This document shows positions 32,916-41,832 of a DNA stretch of 64,000 bases, in pieces; the first letter of the stretch is position 1, and each line of letters opens with the position of its first letter. This DNA comes from JACRLV01 sp045863555. Lineage in GTDB: Bacteria > Planctomycetota > Phycisphaerae > UBA1845 > Fen-1342. The stretch lies in contig BTUU01000001.1 in NCBI GenBank assembly GCA_045863555.1, positions 404,754 to 468,753 of the forward strand, in the 5' to 3' direction. Under the pieces are notes generated by a model that saw only the letters and a list, made by a program, of their open reading frames with translations, did not search any database and had not been told where the DNA came from. A program made the translations under genes and the position numbers.

Positions 32916-33173
32916 ATGGATGACGTGATCAACCCCGCGCAACTCAAGCCAGGTCAACGAATTAGGATCATCCAGGAGATCGACCGGCGGGAGGGCGACT
33001 GGGTGAATGCGGTCGTCGGGACGATCGTTGCGGTCTACCCGCAGAAGACGGGAAGCTGGAATACGCACGGCAAGGACGATCGGCTCTGGTTGAACCGGAT
33101 TCGCCTCCGCAAGGATGACGGGGAGGAGTCGGTCATTTCGGTGGATCGCAGAACGCGGTATGAGCCGGCGTAG
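32916..33173 (+). CDS. Small conserved hypothetical protein
   Basis: 85 residues with an SH3-like beta pattern: LKPGQRIRIIQEIDRREGDW, VVGTIVAVYPQKTGSW and HGKDDRLWLNRIRLRKDDGE. The closing line VISVDRRTRYEP is also conserved, as I recall from related planctomycete proteins where 'GxRIRV' and 'KDDRLWL' recur. Small size and fold suggest nucleic-acid or protein binding; function is unknown. Shine-Dalgarno GAGG precedes the ATG. Confidence 0.78.
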   Translation: MDDVINPAQLKPGQRIRIIQEIDRREGDWVNAVVGTIVAVYPQKTGSWNTHGKDDRLWLNRIRLRKDDGEESVISVDRRTRYEPA

Positions 33174-33331
33174 TTGACGGTCCCCCGCCGACTTGCTGCG
33201 CGATTTTTCGCAGAATCGAAATTTCGTCCCTTTTTTTGAACCTCGCGGCTCGTTTCATCGCCTATAGCTAATAGAGCGTAGGGGTAACGATCTGGGCCGC
33301 CTCCCCCGTGGATCGGGAGTCCGGCACCAAG

Positions 33332-33372
33332 CGGGCGGGCGTCGTGTTGGCTGCGACCCCGCCCGTGTTCTT
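33332..33372 (+). terminator. Probable terminator after the 85-residue gene
   Basis: CGGGCGGG pairs with CCCGCCCG. An inner GTCG/CGAC extends the stem to about 12 bp with one bulge. TGTTCTTT follows as a weak U-rich tract. It lies in the 239-base region between convergent genes and could serve the plus-strand gene. Confidence 0.5.
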
Positions 33373-33412
33373 TCGCCGCTCCCGTCACATCACCGCGTCG
33401 CGCGAATGGGCT

Positions 33413-33775
33413 TCAATCGATCGTGCGGGTTTTGGTGCGCGTTTCCCGCGTCTCGCCCTCCGGCGGCGGATTCAGGTGGGGGTTGTTGCCCGAGAATTCG
33501 CCCGTCATGCCGTCCATCCATTGCTTGCCGCTCACCTTGCCGCTGCCTTCGTCGAAGTGGATCAGGGCTGAGTAGTGATCGTCTTCGTCCTCGTAGAACC
33601 ACTGATCGGAGTCTCCGAAGGTGGAGCGCGGCGGGCCGATTCGCTGCTGCACGTCCATCCGGTCGTCGACGCCGACGGTGATCAGGTTGAAGTTTTCGCG
33701 GGTGAATTTCTTCGCGCAGCCGCTCAGTGCGAAGACTGCGAGAGCGGCGACGGCAAGTGTCGATATGCGGCGCAT
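33413..33775 (-). CDS. Hypothetical lipoprotein, BamE/SmpA-like
   Basis: 120 residues. The signal MRRISTLAVAALAVFALSGC has a good lipobox (LSGC, Cys20). The mature part FTRENFNLITVGVDDRMDVQ followed by RIGPPRSTFGDSDQWFYEDE resembles the small BamE/SmpA fold, in which a 'G..ke.V...lG.P' helix is followed by a Trp-Tyr strand. The C-terminus is Asn/Pro/Thr-rich and probably disordered. A role in outer-membrane assembly is possible but not established. Confidence 0.72.
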   Translation of the reverse strand: MRRISTLAVAALAVFALSGCAKKFTRENFNLITVGVDDRMDVQQRIGPPRSTFGDSDQWFYEDEDDHYSALIHFDEGSGKVSGKQWMDGMTGEFSGNNPHLNPPPEGETRETRTKTRTID

Positions 33776-33884
33776 GAGAATCTCCTGGCTGCACGCCCGG
33801 CGAACAGGAACTTCGCCCGGCGCATGATGTAGCCTGAGGATGCAGACACGGCAAGCGGGCGAGGGATAGCGGGCCGCGGCCTGC

Positions 33885-33890
33885 TACAAT
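33885..33890 (+). promoter_or_regulatory. -10 element for the ABC exporter, near-leaderless
   Basis: TACAAT, seven bases before the ATG at 33898. Predicted +1 is one base upstream of the start codon. Confidence 0.5.
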
Positions 33891-33897
33891 CCGCCGC

Positions 33898-34584
33898 ATG
33901 AACGTGCTTGAGATCGAGCGCCTGAAGAAACACTACGTCGCTCCGGATGGGACGCGCGCGCTGGTGGTCGACGTGCCGCAGTTTGCCTGCGCGGCCGGCG
34001 AGCAGACGGCCCTGGCCGGCACGAGCGGATCGGGGAAAACGACGCTGCTGAACCTGATCGCGGGAATTCTCCGGGCGGACAGCGGTTCGGTGCGGATCAT
34101 GGGCGTCGACCTTGAATCGCTCCCGGAGTCGCGGCGCGACCAGCTTCGCGGCCGGCACATCGGGTACATTTTCCAGACCTTCAATCTGCTCCAGGGGTAC
34201 ACGGCGCTCGAGAATGTCGAGCTGGCGATGATGTTCGGAAAGGGCGGGGGGCGCGACGCGGCGGTGCACCTGCTGGAGCGCGTCGGGCTCAAGGACCGGC
34301 TGCACTACCGGCCTCGGCAGCTTTCCGTCGGGCAGCAGCAGCGGGTCGCGGTCGCGCGGGCGCTGGCGAACTCGCCGGAAATCGTGCTCGCGGACGAGCC
34401 GACGGGAAATCTCGACCACCGGCACGCGCGCGAGGCGCTGGCGCTGATCCGGACAGTCTGCCGCGAGGCGAATGCGGCCCTGGTGCTGGTGAGTCACGAT
34501 CGGGAAATCCTGGGGCAATTCGAGCGGGTGGTCGAGCTCTCGGAGATCAACCGGGCCGCGGCGTCATCGGGGGTGGCGGCATGA
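33898..34584 (+). CDS. ABC transporter ATP-binding protein (LolD/MacB type)
   Basis: 228-residue ATPase of the FtsX/MacB-type exporter class. Walker A is GTSGSGKTTLLNLIAG and the Q-loop region is YIFQTFNLLQGYTALEN. The signature is LSVGQQQRVAVARAL, Walker B is VLADEPTGNLD and the H-loop is LVSHD. It overlaps the permease gene by 4 bases (ATGA). Substrate unknown; the neighbouring His-rich lipoprotein hints at metals or lipoproteins. Confidence 0.94.
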   Translation: MNVLEIERLKKHYVAPDGTRALVVDVPQFACAAGEQTALAGTSGSGKTTLLNLIAGILRADSGSVRIMGVDLESLPESRRDQLRGRHIGYIFQTFNLLQGYTALENVELAMMFGKGGGRDAAVHLLERVGLKDRLHYRPRQLSVGQQQRVAVARALANSPEIVLADEPTGNLDHRHAREALALIRTVCREANAALVLVSHDREILGQFERVVELSEINRAAASSGVAA

Positions 34585-35864
34585 ACGCCATTGGGGGCGT
34601 GGCGCTGCTGGTGCGGCGAAGCCTGCATCAGCACGCGTTCTCGACGACGATCACCGTACTGGCGGTGGCGCTGGGCAGCGGCCTGGTGGTCTCGGTCTTC
34701 AGCATCCAGGAGCAGGCGCTGCGGGCGTTCACGGGCGGAGCGATGGGCTTCGACGCCGTGCTCGGCGCGCGCGGCAGCCAGCTTCAACTGGTCCTCAACT
34801 CAATCTACCACCTTGAGACATCGCCGGGCAACATTCCCTGGAAGGTCTACGAAGAGGTCCGCAAGCGGCGCTACGTTGCCGAGGCGATTCCGATGGCCGT
34901 CGGCGATAATTACTTCGGCTATCGGATCGTCGGAACGACGTCAGAGATGCTGACGCGCACGGAGCCGGACGGCCCGCACTACTTCCACTTTGCGGCCGGA
35001 AATGTGTTTGACCCCAAGCGCCGCGAGGCCGTGATCGGCAGCGTCGTCGCCGAGCGAACGGGGCTGCGCCTGGGTTCGACGTTCCAGCCCTATCACGGGC
35101 TGACGTTCGACCCGGCGAACCCGGACCCGGAGATTCATGACATCGATTACGTCGTCGTCGGCGTGCTCAGCCCGACGAATACGCCCGCCGACCGCGTGAT
35201 CTGGATCCCGATCGAGGGCATCTTCCGCATGGACGGGCACGTGCTGCGCGGGACCGGAAAGGAATTTCGGGCCGAGGCCGGACAGGAGATTCCCGACGAG
35301 CACAAGGAAGTGAGCGCGGTGCTGCTGCGTTTCCGGTCGCCGCAGGCCGGAATCATGCTCGACCAGGAGGTCAACAAGCAGGGCCGCGTCGCGACGCTGG
35401 CCTGGCCGATCGGGCAGACGATCGCGGATGTGTTCAACAAAATGGGCTGGGTCAACCGGATTCTCGAACTTGTCGCGTACCTGGTGATCGTGGTGGCGGC
35501 CGCGACGATCCTGGCCAGCATCTACAACACGATCAACGAGCGCAGGCGGGAGTTCGCGATCCTGCGGGCCCTGGGGGCGCGGCGGCGGACCGTGTTCTCG
35601 GCGATCGTGGTCGAGGCGTCGACGATCGCGGCGCTGGGCTCGCTGCTCGGCTATGGCGTGTACGCGGCGGTGCTCGCGGTCGCGGCCGTCGTCGTTCGCC
35701 AGCAGACGGGGGTGGTTCTGGACGTGCTGGGAGACGGACTCCGCCATCCGATGATCTGGCAGATGCCGCTCATCATGATCGGTCTGGGGGCGCTGGCGGG
35801 CGTCGTACCGGCGCTCAAGGCGTATGGAACAGACGTGGCTTCGAACCTGTCGCCGACGACATAG
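34581..35864 (+). CDS. FtsX/MacB-family ABC transporter permease
   Basis: 427 residues. N-terminal helix FSTTITVLAVALGSGLVVSV is followed by a large periplasmic domain (about 45-285; GAMGFDAVLGARGSQLQLVL, RREAVIGSVVAERTGLRLG). Three C-terminal helices follow, with ILASIYNTINERRREFAILR, AIVVEASTIAALGSLLGY and MIWQMPLIMIGLGALAGVVP. This is the MacB/FtsX topology. It forms a transporter with the upstream ATPase. Confidence 0.92.
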   Translation: MNAIGGVALLVRRSLHQHAFSTTITVLAVALGSGLVVSVFSIQEQALRAFTGGAMGFDAVLGARGSQLQLVLNSIYHLETSPGNIPWKVYEEVRKRRYVAEAIPMAVGDNYFGYRIVGTTSEMLTRTEPDGPHYFHFAAGNVFDPKRREAVIGSVVAERTGLRLGSTFQPYHGLTFDPANPDPEIHDIDYVVVGVLSPTNTPADRVIWIPIEGIFRMDGHVLRGTGKEFRAEAGQEIPDEHKEVSAVLLRFRSPQAGIMLDQEVNKQGRVATLAWPIGQTIADVFNKMGWVNRILELVAYLVIVVAAATILASIYNTINERRREFAILRALGARRRTVFSAIVVEASTIAALGSLLGYGVYAAVLAVAAVVVRQQTGVVLDVLGDGLRHPMIWQMPLIMIGLGALAGVVPALKAYGTDVASNLSPTT

Positions 35865-35889
35865 GGGCGGCGACGCACGAGGGCGAACG

Positions 35890-36480
35890 ATGAACCGATT
35901 CTCGAACTGGATTGCGATCGCGGCGCTGCTGGCGCTGTGTGCCTGCGACAAGCCGCCCGCGAAATCGGATGACCATGCCGGGCACTCGCATGACGACGTG
36001 GTCAAACCGGCGGCCGCGGCGGGTGACGCGGCGAGCCAGCCGGTCGGCGAGGCACACGCCGAGCACGCGGCCGGCGAGCCGGACAGCCAGGGGCACGAGC
36101 ATGTCGCACCGCACGGCGGCAAGCTCGTGGAACTGGGCGGGGACCATGTCTTCGTCGAGATCTGCCTGAATGCGAATCTCGGCGAGATCGCGGTCTACGT
36201 CGGCGACTGCACGAATCCGATCCGCATTTCGCAGCCGACGCTGGAGCTTCACGCGGCAGTGCCCGGCTTTGCGAATGCGAAACACACGTTCGACATGAGC
36301 ATCCCCGCGCGGGAAAACCCGCTGACGGGCGAAAAAACGGGCGATTCGGCGGAATTTCGCGGGCGACACGAGCACCTGCGGGAGCTGTCATCGCTGGAGG
36401 GCGTGATCGCGGAAATCACGGTGCGAGGCAAGAAATACGAGAACGTGAAATTCTCGACGGACATCCTCGCGGACAAGTAA
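35890..36480 (+). CDS. His-rich lipoprotein next to the ABC exporter
   Basis: 196 residues from the ATG at 35890, chosen because it starts the lipoprotein signal (AALLALCACD, Cys near 18). Residues 25-75 are rich in His and Asp (DDHAGHSHDD, HAEHAAGE, HEHVAPHGGK), a typical metal-binding linker. The domain HGGKLVELGGDHVFVEICLN with EIAVYVGDC resembles proteins tied to metal efflux. It lies 25 bases downstream of the permease, so it is probably the extracytoplasmic partner. A metal role is inference. Confidence 0.75.
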   Translation: MNRFSNWIAIAALLALCACDKPPAKSDDHAGHSHDDVVKPAAAAGDAASQPVGEAHAEHAAGEPDSQGHEHVAPHGGKLVELGGDHVFVEICLNANLGEIAVYVGDCTNPIRISQPTLELHAAVPGFANAKHTFDMSIPARENPLTGEKTGDSAEFRGRHEHLRELSSLEGVIAEITVRGKKYENVKFSTDILADK

Positions 36481-36507
36481 CGACTGCTGAGCCGCGGAGA
36501 GCCGCTG

Positions 36508-37806
36508 ATGCCACGCGACCGGCAGATCACGCACGCGCCGCATGGGCATATCCTCGCCAATACGGGCTGCTGGTCGCCGGACGGGCGTTACCTCGTCTAC
36601 GACGTGCGGTCGGATGCGGCAGGGAGCGTCTTCGACGGGACGCGGATCGAGCGCGTCAACGTCGAGACGGGGGCGGTCGACGTCCTTTTTGAATCGAAGA
36701 ACGGCGCGTGCTGCGGCGTGCCGACGTACTGTCCCGCGACCGGCCGCATCGTGTTCATCCTCGGACCCGAGCATCCGACGCCGGACTGGAGCTACGCGGC
36801 GAACAGGCGGCAGGGCGTCGTGCTCGACCCGGCGACGGGCCGGGCGTTCAACCTCGACGCCCGCGATCTCGCACCGCCGTTTACGCCGGGCGCGCTGCGC
36901 GGCGGGACGCACCTGCACACGTTTTCGCCGGATGGGCAGCTCGTCCTTTTCACGTACCAGGATGCGGTGCTCGAGCGGTCTGAGCGCGAGACGGCGGAGC
37001 AGGAAGTCGATCTGCGCAACATCGGCGTCTCCGTCCTGAACAGGCAGGTTCGCGTGGGGCGCGGTCATCCGCGAAATCACGACGGCGAGGCATATTCGGT
37101 GCTGCTGACGCGGACGCATGCGAATCCGCGGCCGGGGTCGGATGAGATTTCGCGGGCGTGCGAGGAGGCGTGGGTCGGCGTCGACGGATTCATGCGGGCG
37201 GACGGAACGCGCTGCCGAAAGGCGGTTGCGTTTCAGGGCACGACCGTGACGGTCGAAGGTCGCGAGATCGTCGAGGCGTATGTGCTCGAATTGCCGGACG
37301 ATCTCACGCAAGCGGGCGAGGGGCCGCTCGAAGGCACGGCAACACATCGACCTCGGCCGCCGCGGGGCGTCGTGCAGCGACGGCTGACGTGCACCGAGCA
37401 TCGACGGTATCCGGGGATTCAAGGCCCGCGGCACTGGCTCCGGAGCGCTCCGGATGGGAGCTGGGTGGCGATGCTGATGCGCGGCGACGATGGCCTGGTG
37501 GAGATTGTCCGTGCGCCGGTGACGGGCGGACCGATCGAGAGAGTCACGCGCAACCGCTTCGGCGTCGAATCGGCGTTTTCGATCAGTTCGTGTGGAGAAT
37601 TCGTTGCGTACGTGGGCGGCGCGCGGGTCTGCCGCACGCGGATTGTCGACGGCGCGACGGAGGTGCTCTCAGACTCGCGCCCGGACGCAGGGCCGCCGAG
37701 GCCCGAGGCCTGCGTTCTCTCGCCTGACGGGCGGCGGATCGCGTTCGTCCGTCGCGTCCGGTCGGCGGCCGGCGAATGGAACCAGATCTTCACGTCGGAC
37801 TGCTGA
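36508..37806 (+). CDS. DUF3748 protein, PD40-type propeller
   Basis: 432 residues without a signal peptide. It matches the DUF3748 family (Escherichia coli YidR type) from the start: TGCWSPDGRYLVYDVRSDAA, VYCPATGR-like VPTYCPATGRIVFIL, GGTHLHTFSPDGQLVLFTYQ and RGHPRNHDGEAYSVLLTRT. The C-terminus has PDGSWVAMLMRGDDGLVEIV and LSPDGRRIAFVRR. A cytoplasmic beta-propeller of unknown ligand. Shine-Dalgarno GGAGAG precedes the ATG. Same strand as the exporter cluster, 27 bases after the lipoprotein. Confidence 0.85.
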   Translation: MPRDRQITHAPHGHILANTGCWSPDGRYLVYDVRSDAAGSVFDGTRIERVNVETGAVDVLFESKNGACCGVPTYCPATGRIVFILGPEHPTPDWSYAANRRQGVVLDPATGRAFNLDARDLAPPFTPGALRGGTHLHTFSPDGQLVLFTYQDAVLERSERETAEQEVDLRNIGVSVLNRQVRVGRGHPRNHDGEAYSVLLTRTHANPRPGSDEISRACEEAWVGVDGFMRADGTRCRKAVAFQGTTVTVEGREIVEAYVLELPDDLTQAGEGPLEGTATHRPRPPRGVVQRRLTCTEHRRYPGIQGPRHWLRSAPDGSWVAMLMRGDDGLVEIVRAPVTGGPIERVTRNRFGVESAFSISSCGEFVAYVGGARVCRTRIVDGATEVLSDSRPDAGPPRPEACVLSPDGRRIAFVRRVRSAAGEWNQIFTSDC

Positions 37807-37838
37807 AATCGGCTTCCCCTCGCACTCCAATTCTCCGG

Positions 37839-37844
37839 TATAAG
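37839..37844 (+). promoter_or_regulatory. -10 element for the CPBP protease gene, leaderless position
   Basis: TATAAG followed by six bases and then the ATG at 37851. Predicted +1 is the A of the start codon. It lies just past the DUF3748 stop. Confidence 0.5.
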
Positions 37845-37850
37845 ATCGCC

Positions 37851-38627
37851 ATGACCATCGGCCCGCTGGACCATTTCATCATCGCGCTTGCGATTGTCGT
37901 GTCGCCCGTCGTCGGCTTCCTGCGCTACCGGGGCCTGGCCGAACGGATTCGCCGCGGCGGCTCCGTCGCGCGGGTCACGATCTACGCCACGAGCGGCACC
38001 TATCAGTGGCTGGAGGTGACGGCGCTGCTTCTCATCTGGGGGTTGCTGGGGCGCGACCTGACGCAGATGGGTTTTGCCTGGCCGGGAACGGTGTACACCT
38101 GGGCCGGCCTCGCGGTTTCGCTGATTCTGAGCGGCGTCTACGTGTGGCAGTTGCAGATCTCGCGCGGGGATGCCGAGGCACGGCGGCAGATCCGCAAGGT
38201 GCTCGCGAAGATCGAGTGGATTCTCCCCCACGACATGACCGAACTGCGCGCGTTCATCGCCCGCGCTGTAACGGCGGGAATTGCCGAAGAGATCGTCTGG
38301 CGCGGGTTTCTGCTCTGGTATCTCGGGCAGATTCTTGGCGGCTGGCAGGCGGTTGTCGTCGCGCTGGTCGCGTTTGCCGTGGCCCACGCCTACCAGGGGT
38401 TTGCCGGGGCGGCGAAGGCAGGGGCCGCGGGTGTCATTTGCTGGGGGTTGTACGCGGTCTCCGGCTCGCTGATTCCGGCGATGATCTTCCACGTTGCCAT
38501 TGATGTGTTCTCGGGGTCGATCGCGGCCGTCGCATTCGCCCGGGCAGAGGAGGACGAGCGAGCGGCAGCCGAAGAGAAGGCCCAACTTGGCGCGACCGCC
38601 GACCCCGCCGCGGCGACCGCGTCGTAG
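37851..38627 (+). CDS. CPBP family intramembrane metalloprotease
   Basis: 258-residue polytopic protease of the CAAX/bacteriocin-processing family. The active-site motifs are AGIAEEIVWRGFLLWY (EExxxR), VAFAVAHAYQGF (FxxxH) and PAMIFHVAIDVF (HxxxD). About seven hydrophobic segments are visible. The start at 37851 was preferred to an in-frame ATG at 37776 inside the previous gene. The C-terminus is Glu/Ala-rich. Substrate unknown. Confidence 0.88.
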   Translation: MTIGPLDHFIIALAIVVSPVVGFLRYRGLAERIRRGGSVARVTIYATSGTYQWLEVTALLLIWGLLGRDLTQMGFAWPGTVYTWAGLAVSLILSGVYVWQLQISRGDAEARRQIRKVLAKIEWILPHDMTELRAFIARAVTAGIAEEIVWRGFLLWYLGQILGGWQAVVVALVAFAVAHAYQGFAGAAKAGAAGVICWGLYAVSGSLIPAMIFHVAIDVFSGSIAAVAFARAEEDERAAAEEKAQLGATADPAAATAS

Positions 38628-38687
38628 TCGCCGCGAATTTCCCCCACGCGTGCGTTCGAAACGGGTGCGCGCGGTGCAACACTCCCA

Positions 38688-39830
38688 TCAGCCCTCCAGA
38701 CGCTGCATCTCGTCCAGGAAGGTCGTCGGGTGATTCGCGTGCTTCTCGGCTTCGAGCGGGCTGATCTTGCCCGCGCGGGCGAGCTGGGCCAGCGTGCGCT
38801 CCAGCGTGCACATGCGCTGCTCGGGGACGTCGCGCGTCTGGCTCTGAAGCTGTGAGTAGATCTGTTCGACCTTCTGGACGCGGATCAGGTTCGACACTGC
38901 GTACGTGTTGTGCAGGATTTCCATTGCGACGACACGGCCCTGGTTGTCGGCTCGGGGCACGAGTTTCTGCGAGATGACGTAGGCGAGGCCGAGTGAGAGC
39001 TGGCTGGCGATTTCGTCCTGCTGACTCGTGGGGAACATATCGAGAATGCGGGTCAGCGTGCCGCGCGTGTCGCGCGTGTGGATGGTGCTGAAGACGAGGT
39101 GGCCGGTTTCCGCGGCCGTCATGGTCCAGCGGGCGGATTCCTGGTCGCGCATCTCGCCGACGAAGATCACGTCGGGGTCCTCGCGCAGGCAGTCACGCAG
39201 GCCGCGCTCGAAGCTGGGGACGTCGCGGCCGACCTCGCGCTGCGAGATGATCGAGGCCTTGCTGGCAAGGCGGTATTCGATCGGATCTTCGAGCGTGATG
39301 ATCCGGCAGGGTCGCGTCTCGGCGATACGGCTGATGAGCGAGGCGATCGTGGTCGACTTGCCCGCGCCCGTGACGCCCGTCATGAGCACGAGGCCGTACT
39401 GCTTCTTGACGATGTCCTGCCAGACGCCGTTGGGAAAGCCGATGGACTCGACGGGCAGCGGGGTGGGGTCGAGAGCGCGAATCGCCAGGGCGATGCCCTC
39501 ATTGTCCCGGAAGCAGTTAATGCGGAACTGCATCGTCTCGGTAACGAAGGATGCGTCGACGGAACGGTGCTTCTCGAAGGCCGCCCATTCTTCGGCTCCC
39601 AGAAACCCGCGGACCATCGCTTCGAGCGTCGGCGCGTCGAGCGGCGGCGACTTCATCTTCTGAAGCGCGCCGTCGAGCCGGTAGACCGGCGGTACGCCCA
39701 CCTTCAGGTGCAGGTCGGAGACGCGCATCGAGCCGTGCTTGCTGAAATAATCGAGCAGATCGCGCACGCTGAGCTTGCGCTCGGGCGTGACGGCGTAGAG
39801 TTTCTCCTCGAAGCCCGGCCTGGTGATCAT
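38688..39830 (-). CDS. pilT: PilT-type type IV pilus retraction ATPase
   Basis: 380-residue hexameric ATPase that powers pilus retraction. Blocks are VSDLHLKVGVPPVYRLDGAL, Walker A GVTGAGKSTTIASLI, the Asp box ITLEDPIEYRLASKASIISQ and Walker B VIFVGEMRDQESA. The His box is TGHLVFSTIHTRDTRGTLTR. The Walker A Thr replaces the more usual Ser-Gly form but keeps GKS/T. The C-terminus is short of the usual length. It overlaps the preceding small gene by 4 bases (ATGA). No pilin or other pil genes are in the window. Confidence 0.94.
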   Translation of the reverse strand: MITRPGFEEKLYAVTPERKLSVRDLLDYFSKHGSMRVSDLHLKVGVPPVYRLDGALQKMKSPPLDAPTLEAMVRGFLGAEEWAAFEKHRSVDASFVTETMQFRINCFRDNEGIALAIRALDPTPLPVESIGFPNGVWQDIVKKQYGLVLMTGVTGAGKSTTIASLISRIAETRPCRIITLEDPIEYRLASKASIISQREVGRDVPSFERGLRDCLREDPDVIFVGEMRDQESARWTMTAAETGHLVFSTIHTRDTRGTLTRILDMFPTSQQDEIASQLSLGLAYVISQKLVPRADNQGRVVAMEILHNTYAVSNLIRVQKVEQIYSQLQSQTRDVPEQRMCTLERTLAQLARAGKISPLEAEKHANHPTTFLDEMQRLEG

Positions 39831-40159
39831 GGCGCGATGGTCCTTTCAGGCTCGGCCGGCGGAGGTGTTTCGGGTTCCGCCTCGGGATCGAAGCAGCGCC
39901 CGCAGAGTCGCCGACCGTCGCGGAGATGATAAACCACCTCGGCCACGCGGCTACAGGATTCGCAGATTCCGCGGCTGGTGGGCGGCAATTCGCGGCCGCC
40001 GGCGGAAAATCGCTCGCGCCGCCGCTGGTGTTCGGCCTGTTTTCGGCTCATCTGCCAGAAGAAGACCCGGGCCCCGGTCCAGGACGACAGAAGGAAAATC
40101 AGCAGGACGCCCACGCCGAGCAGGAGGAAGATGAGCAGGCAGATATTCTGCGCGAACAT
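39827..40159 (-). CDS. Small membrane protein with zinc ribbon
   Basis: 110 residues from ATG at 40159. One N-terminal helix, NICLLIFLLLGVGVLLIFLL, is followed by a basic segment (QMSRKQAEHQRRRERFSA). A treble-clef-like ribbon then appears with ICESCSRVAEVVYHLRDGR and LCGRCFDPE (CxxC twice). An Asp/Glu/Pro-rich tail ends the protein. Its stop overlaps the pilT start by 4 bases, so it may assist PilT. Function unknown. Confidence 0.75.
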   Translation of the reverse strand: MFAQNICLLIFLLLGVGVLLIFLLSSWTGARVFFWQMSRKQAEHQRRRERFSAGGRELPPTSRGICESCSRVAEVVYHLRDGRRLCGRCFDPEAEPETPPPAEPERTIAP

Positions 40160-40324
40160 GGTCAGGCGGGAATCGTCGGCCAGAAGGGCGTTCACGACGT
40201 GCGGTCCTCGATTCACGACGGGGCGTCGCCATCGTAACCGGCCGCGCCGCCTCGGTGGAGAGTGCGGAAACTCGGCATAGCGCAACAGGCGAGCGGCTGC
40301 GGGGCGGTGCGCTTACCGGCCGAC

Positions 40325-40330
40325 TACTAT
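40325..40330 (+). promoter_or_regulatory. -10 element, leaderless position
   Basis: TACTAT followed by six bases and then the ATG at 40337. Predicted +1 equals the start codon. No Shine-Dalgarno. Confidence 0.45.
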
Positions 40331-40336
40331 TGACGC

Positions 40337-40984
40337 ATGGCCGCTTCCTCGTCACCGCCCGGGCCGGAAATCGACACCGACGCGTATTGCCGGCGGTGCA
40401 CGTACAACCTGCGCGGGCTGTCGGGCGATCCGGTGCGGTGCCCCGAGTGCGGCCAGTTGAACACGCTGACCGATCTGCTCGACATCGTGACGCCGGCGCG
40501 GCGGGTTCGGGCGATCCAGGGGGCGGGGGATGCGCTGGTTCTCGCCGCGTTCAGCCTTGCCGGCGGGGTCGTTGCCGGCTGGACCAGCCGTTCGACGGTG
40601 ATCGCCGTCGTGCTGCTCGTGCTGGGCGGAGTGCTGGTCCAGCAGGCGCTGCGGACATGCCGGCGGATGATTCCAGCGAGCGTCGACTGGCCGAACCTGT
40701 TCACCGCGTACTTTCTGTATACCTGCGCACTCCCGGCCACGCCGATCGGCGTGTGGTGGATCGGGGCGATCCTGACGTGGCGAGTACGAATGTGGCTCAT
40801 GGGACTGGCCGATAATCGGGATGTGGAAATCGTCGATTTCGTGACGGCGACGCCGATCGTCGCGGTTATCTTGTTCGTGGCGCGGCCGCTGCGGCGCATC
40901 CGCTGGAAACAGCGGCGAGCGTTCGTGCGGCTGATCCGTGCCATCCGGGCTGCGCCGGCGGATTCGCCCGCGGACATCTCGTAA
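40337..40984 (+). CDS. Zinc-ribbon membrane protein of planctomycete type
   Basis: 215 residues. The N-terminal ribbon YCRRCTYNLRGLSGDPVRCP and ECG is a recurrent planctomycete signature, from memory. Four hydrophobic segments follow (DALVLAAFSLAGGVVAGW, VIAVVLLVLGGVLVQQALRT, LFTAYFLYTCALPATPIGV, PIVAVILFVARPL). It is probably an inner-membrane protein with a cytoplasmic metal site. Function unknown. The next gene starts 17 bases downstream. Confidence 0.8.
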   Translation: MAASSSPPGPEIDTDAYCRRCTYNLRGLSGDPVRCPECGQLNTLTDLLDIVTPARRVRAIQGAGDALVLAAFSLAGGVVAGWTSRSTVIAVVLLVLGGVLVQQALRTCRRMIPASVDWPNLFTAYFLYTCALPATPIGVWWIGAILTWRVRMWLMGLADNRDVEIVDFVTATPIVAVILFVARPLRRIRWKQRRAFVRLIRAIRAAPADSPADIS

Positions 40985-41001
40985 CACGGCAGGGGGTAAT
41001 C

Positions 41002-41832
41002 ATGCTGCAACTGGTACTGGTGCTCGCCGCGTTGGCGGCGACAATCTCGAAACCGCCCCCGGGAGACTCCGGGGACGATCGACGCGTGCTTTTTCTAACA
41101 ACCACGTCGACTGCCGAGCACGGGCCGGCGGTTCAGTTCGTCGAAGGCGGAGCCGGGGCGGTGCCCGCCGCCTGGCCGACGGTTGACATCGCGTGGTACT
41201 TCGTGCGAGGAGAGGGCTACCAGGAGAATCGCGATCGCGTCGCGCCTGACAAGGCGGGTGAGACGTCAGTGGGTTTCACGCCGGCCGGCAGCGGCGTGAC
41301 GATGGTTGGCATCGATTTCAAGCAGACGGTCGCGACGCTGACGACGGGGGAGCTTCGGACGTGGCTGCGCGGGCAGGGATTTCAGCTCGCGGCGGATTCG
41401 CTCGGGAAGTTCGCCGACGAGCGGCCGATGCGCGTTCGCTGGAGGATTTCCGCGAAGGCGCTCTCGCGGTCGAATGCCGATGCAGCGCCGCAGCCGTCGG
41501 AAATCGCGATGAGCAAGAGCGGTCAGCAGGCGGAGATTCGCCTCTGGGCGGATGGGACGCTGGCGGCGGCGGGCGACGATGTCCCGCTGAAGCTCTATGC
41601 GGACGGTGACAAGCTCGCCTCGGTCGACGTGATCGGTTGGGTGGGCGGCGCTGCGATCGCGCCGCTGGTTGCAGATCCGGCGGGTGTGGCGAACCTGACG
41701 GTCACGGCCGGCGGAGAGTGCCGGCTGGCGGCGGCCGGCGTGCGGCTGCTGACGGACGACGCGGCGGCGGATGCCGAGGTATACATCGCAACCTTGACAT
41801 TTGAAATTGGCGGGAAGGGAGGTGCGCGATGA
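41002..41832 (+). CDS. Hypothetical exported protein, DUF4198-like
   Basis: 276 residues with a weak signal peptide (MLQLVLVLAALAATIS). The body has alternating beta strands: DRRVLFLTTTSTAEHG, GYQENRDRVAPDKAGETSVG and VTMVGIDFKQTVATLTT. Late segments are DVPLKLYADGDKLASVDVIG and VYIATLTFEIGG. The overall pattern recalls periplasmic DUF4198/nickel-transport-associated proteins, but I am unsure. Shine-Dalgarno AGGGGG precedes the ATG. It overlaps the next gene by 4 bases (ATGA), so it is translationally coupled to the sortilin-like protein. Confidence 0.6.
   Translation: MLQLVLVLAALAATISKPPPGDSGDDRRVLFLTTTSTAEHGPAVQFVEGGAGAVPAAWPTVDIAWYFVRGEGYQENRDRVAPDKAGETSVGFTPAGSGVTMVGIDFKQTVATLTTGELRTWLRGQGFQLAADSLGKFADERPMRVRWRISAKALSRSNADAAPQPSEIAMSKSGQQAEIRLWADGTLAAAGDDVPLKLYADGDKLASVDVIGWVGGAAIAPLVADPAGVANLTVTAGGECRLAAAGVRLLTDDAAADAEVYIATLTFEIGGKGGAR

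Noticed and set aside
30695..32947. Minus-strand 750-codon ORF
   Set aside because: Antisense to the BatA-like gene. No motif, high Arg and His content.
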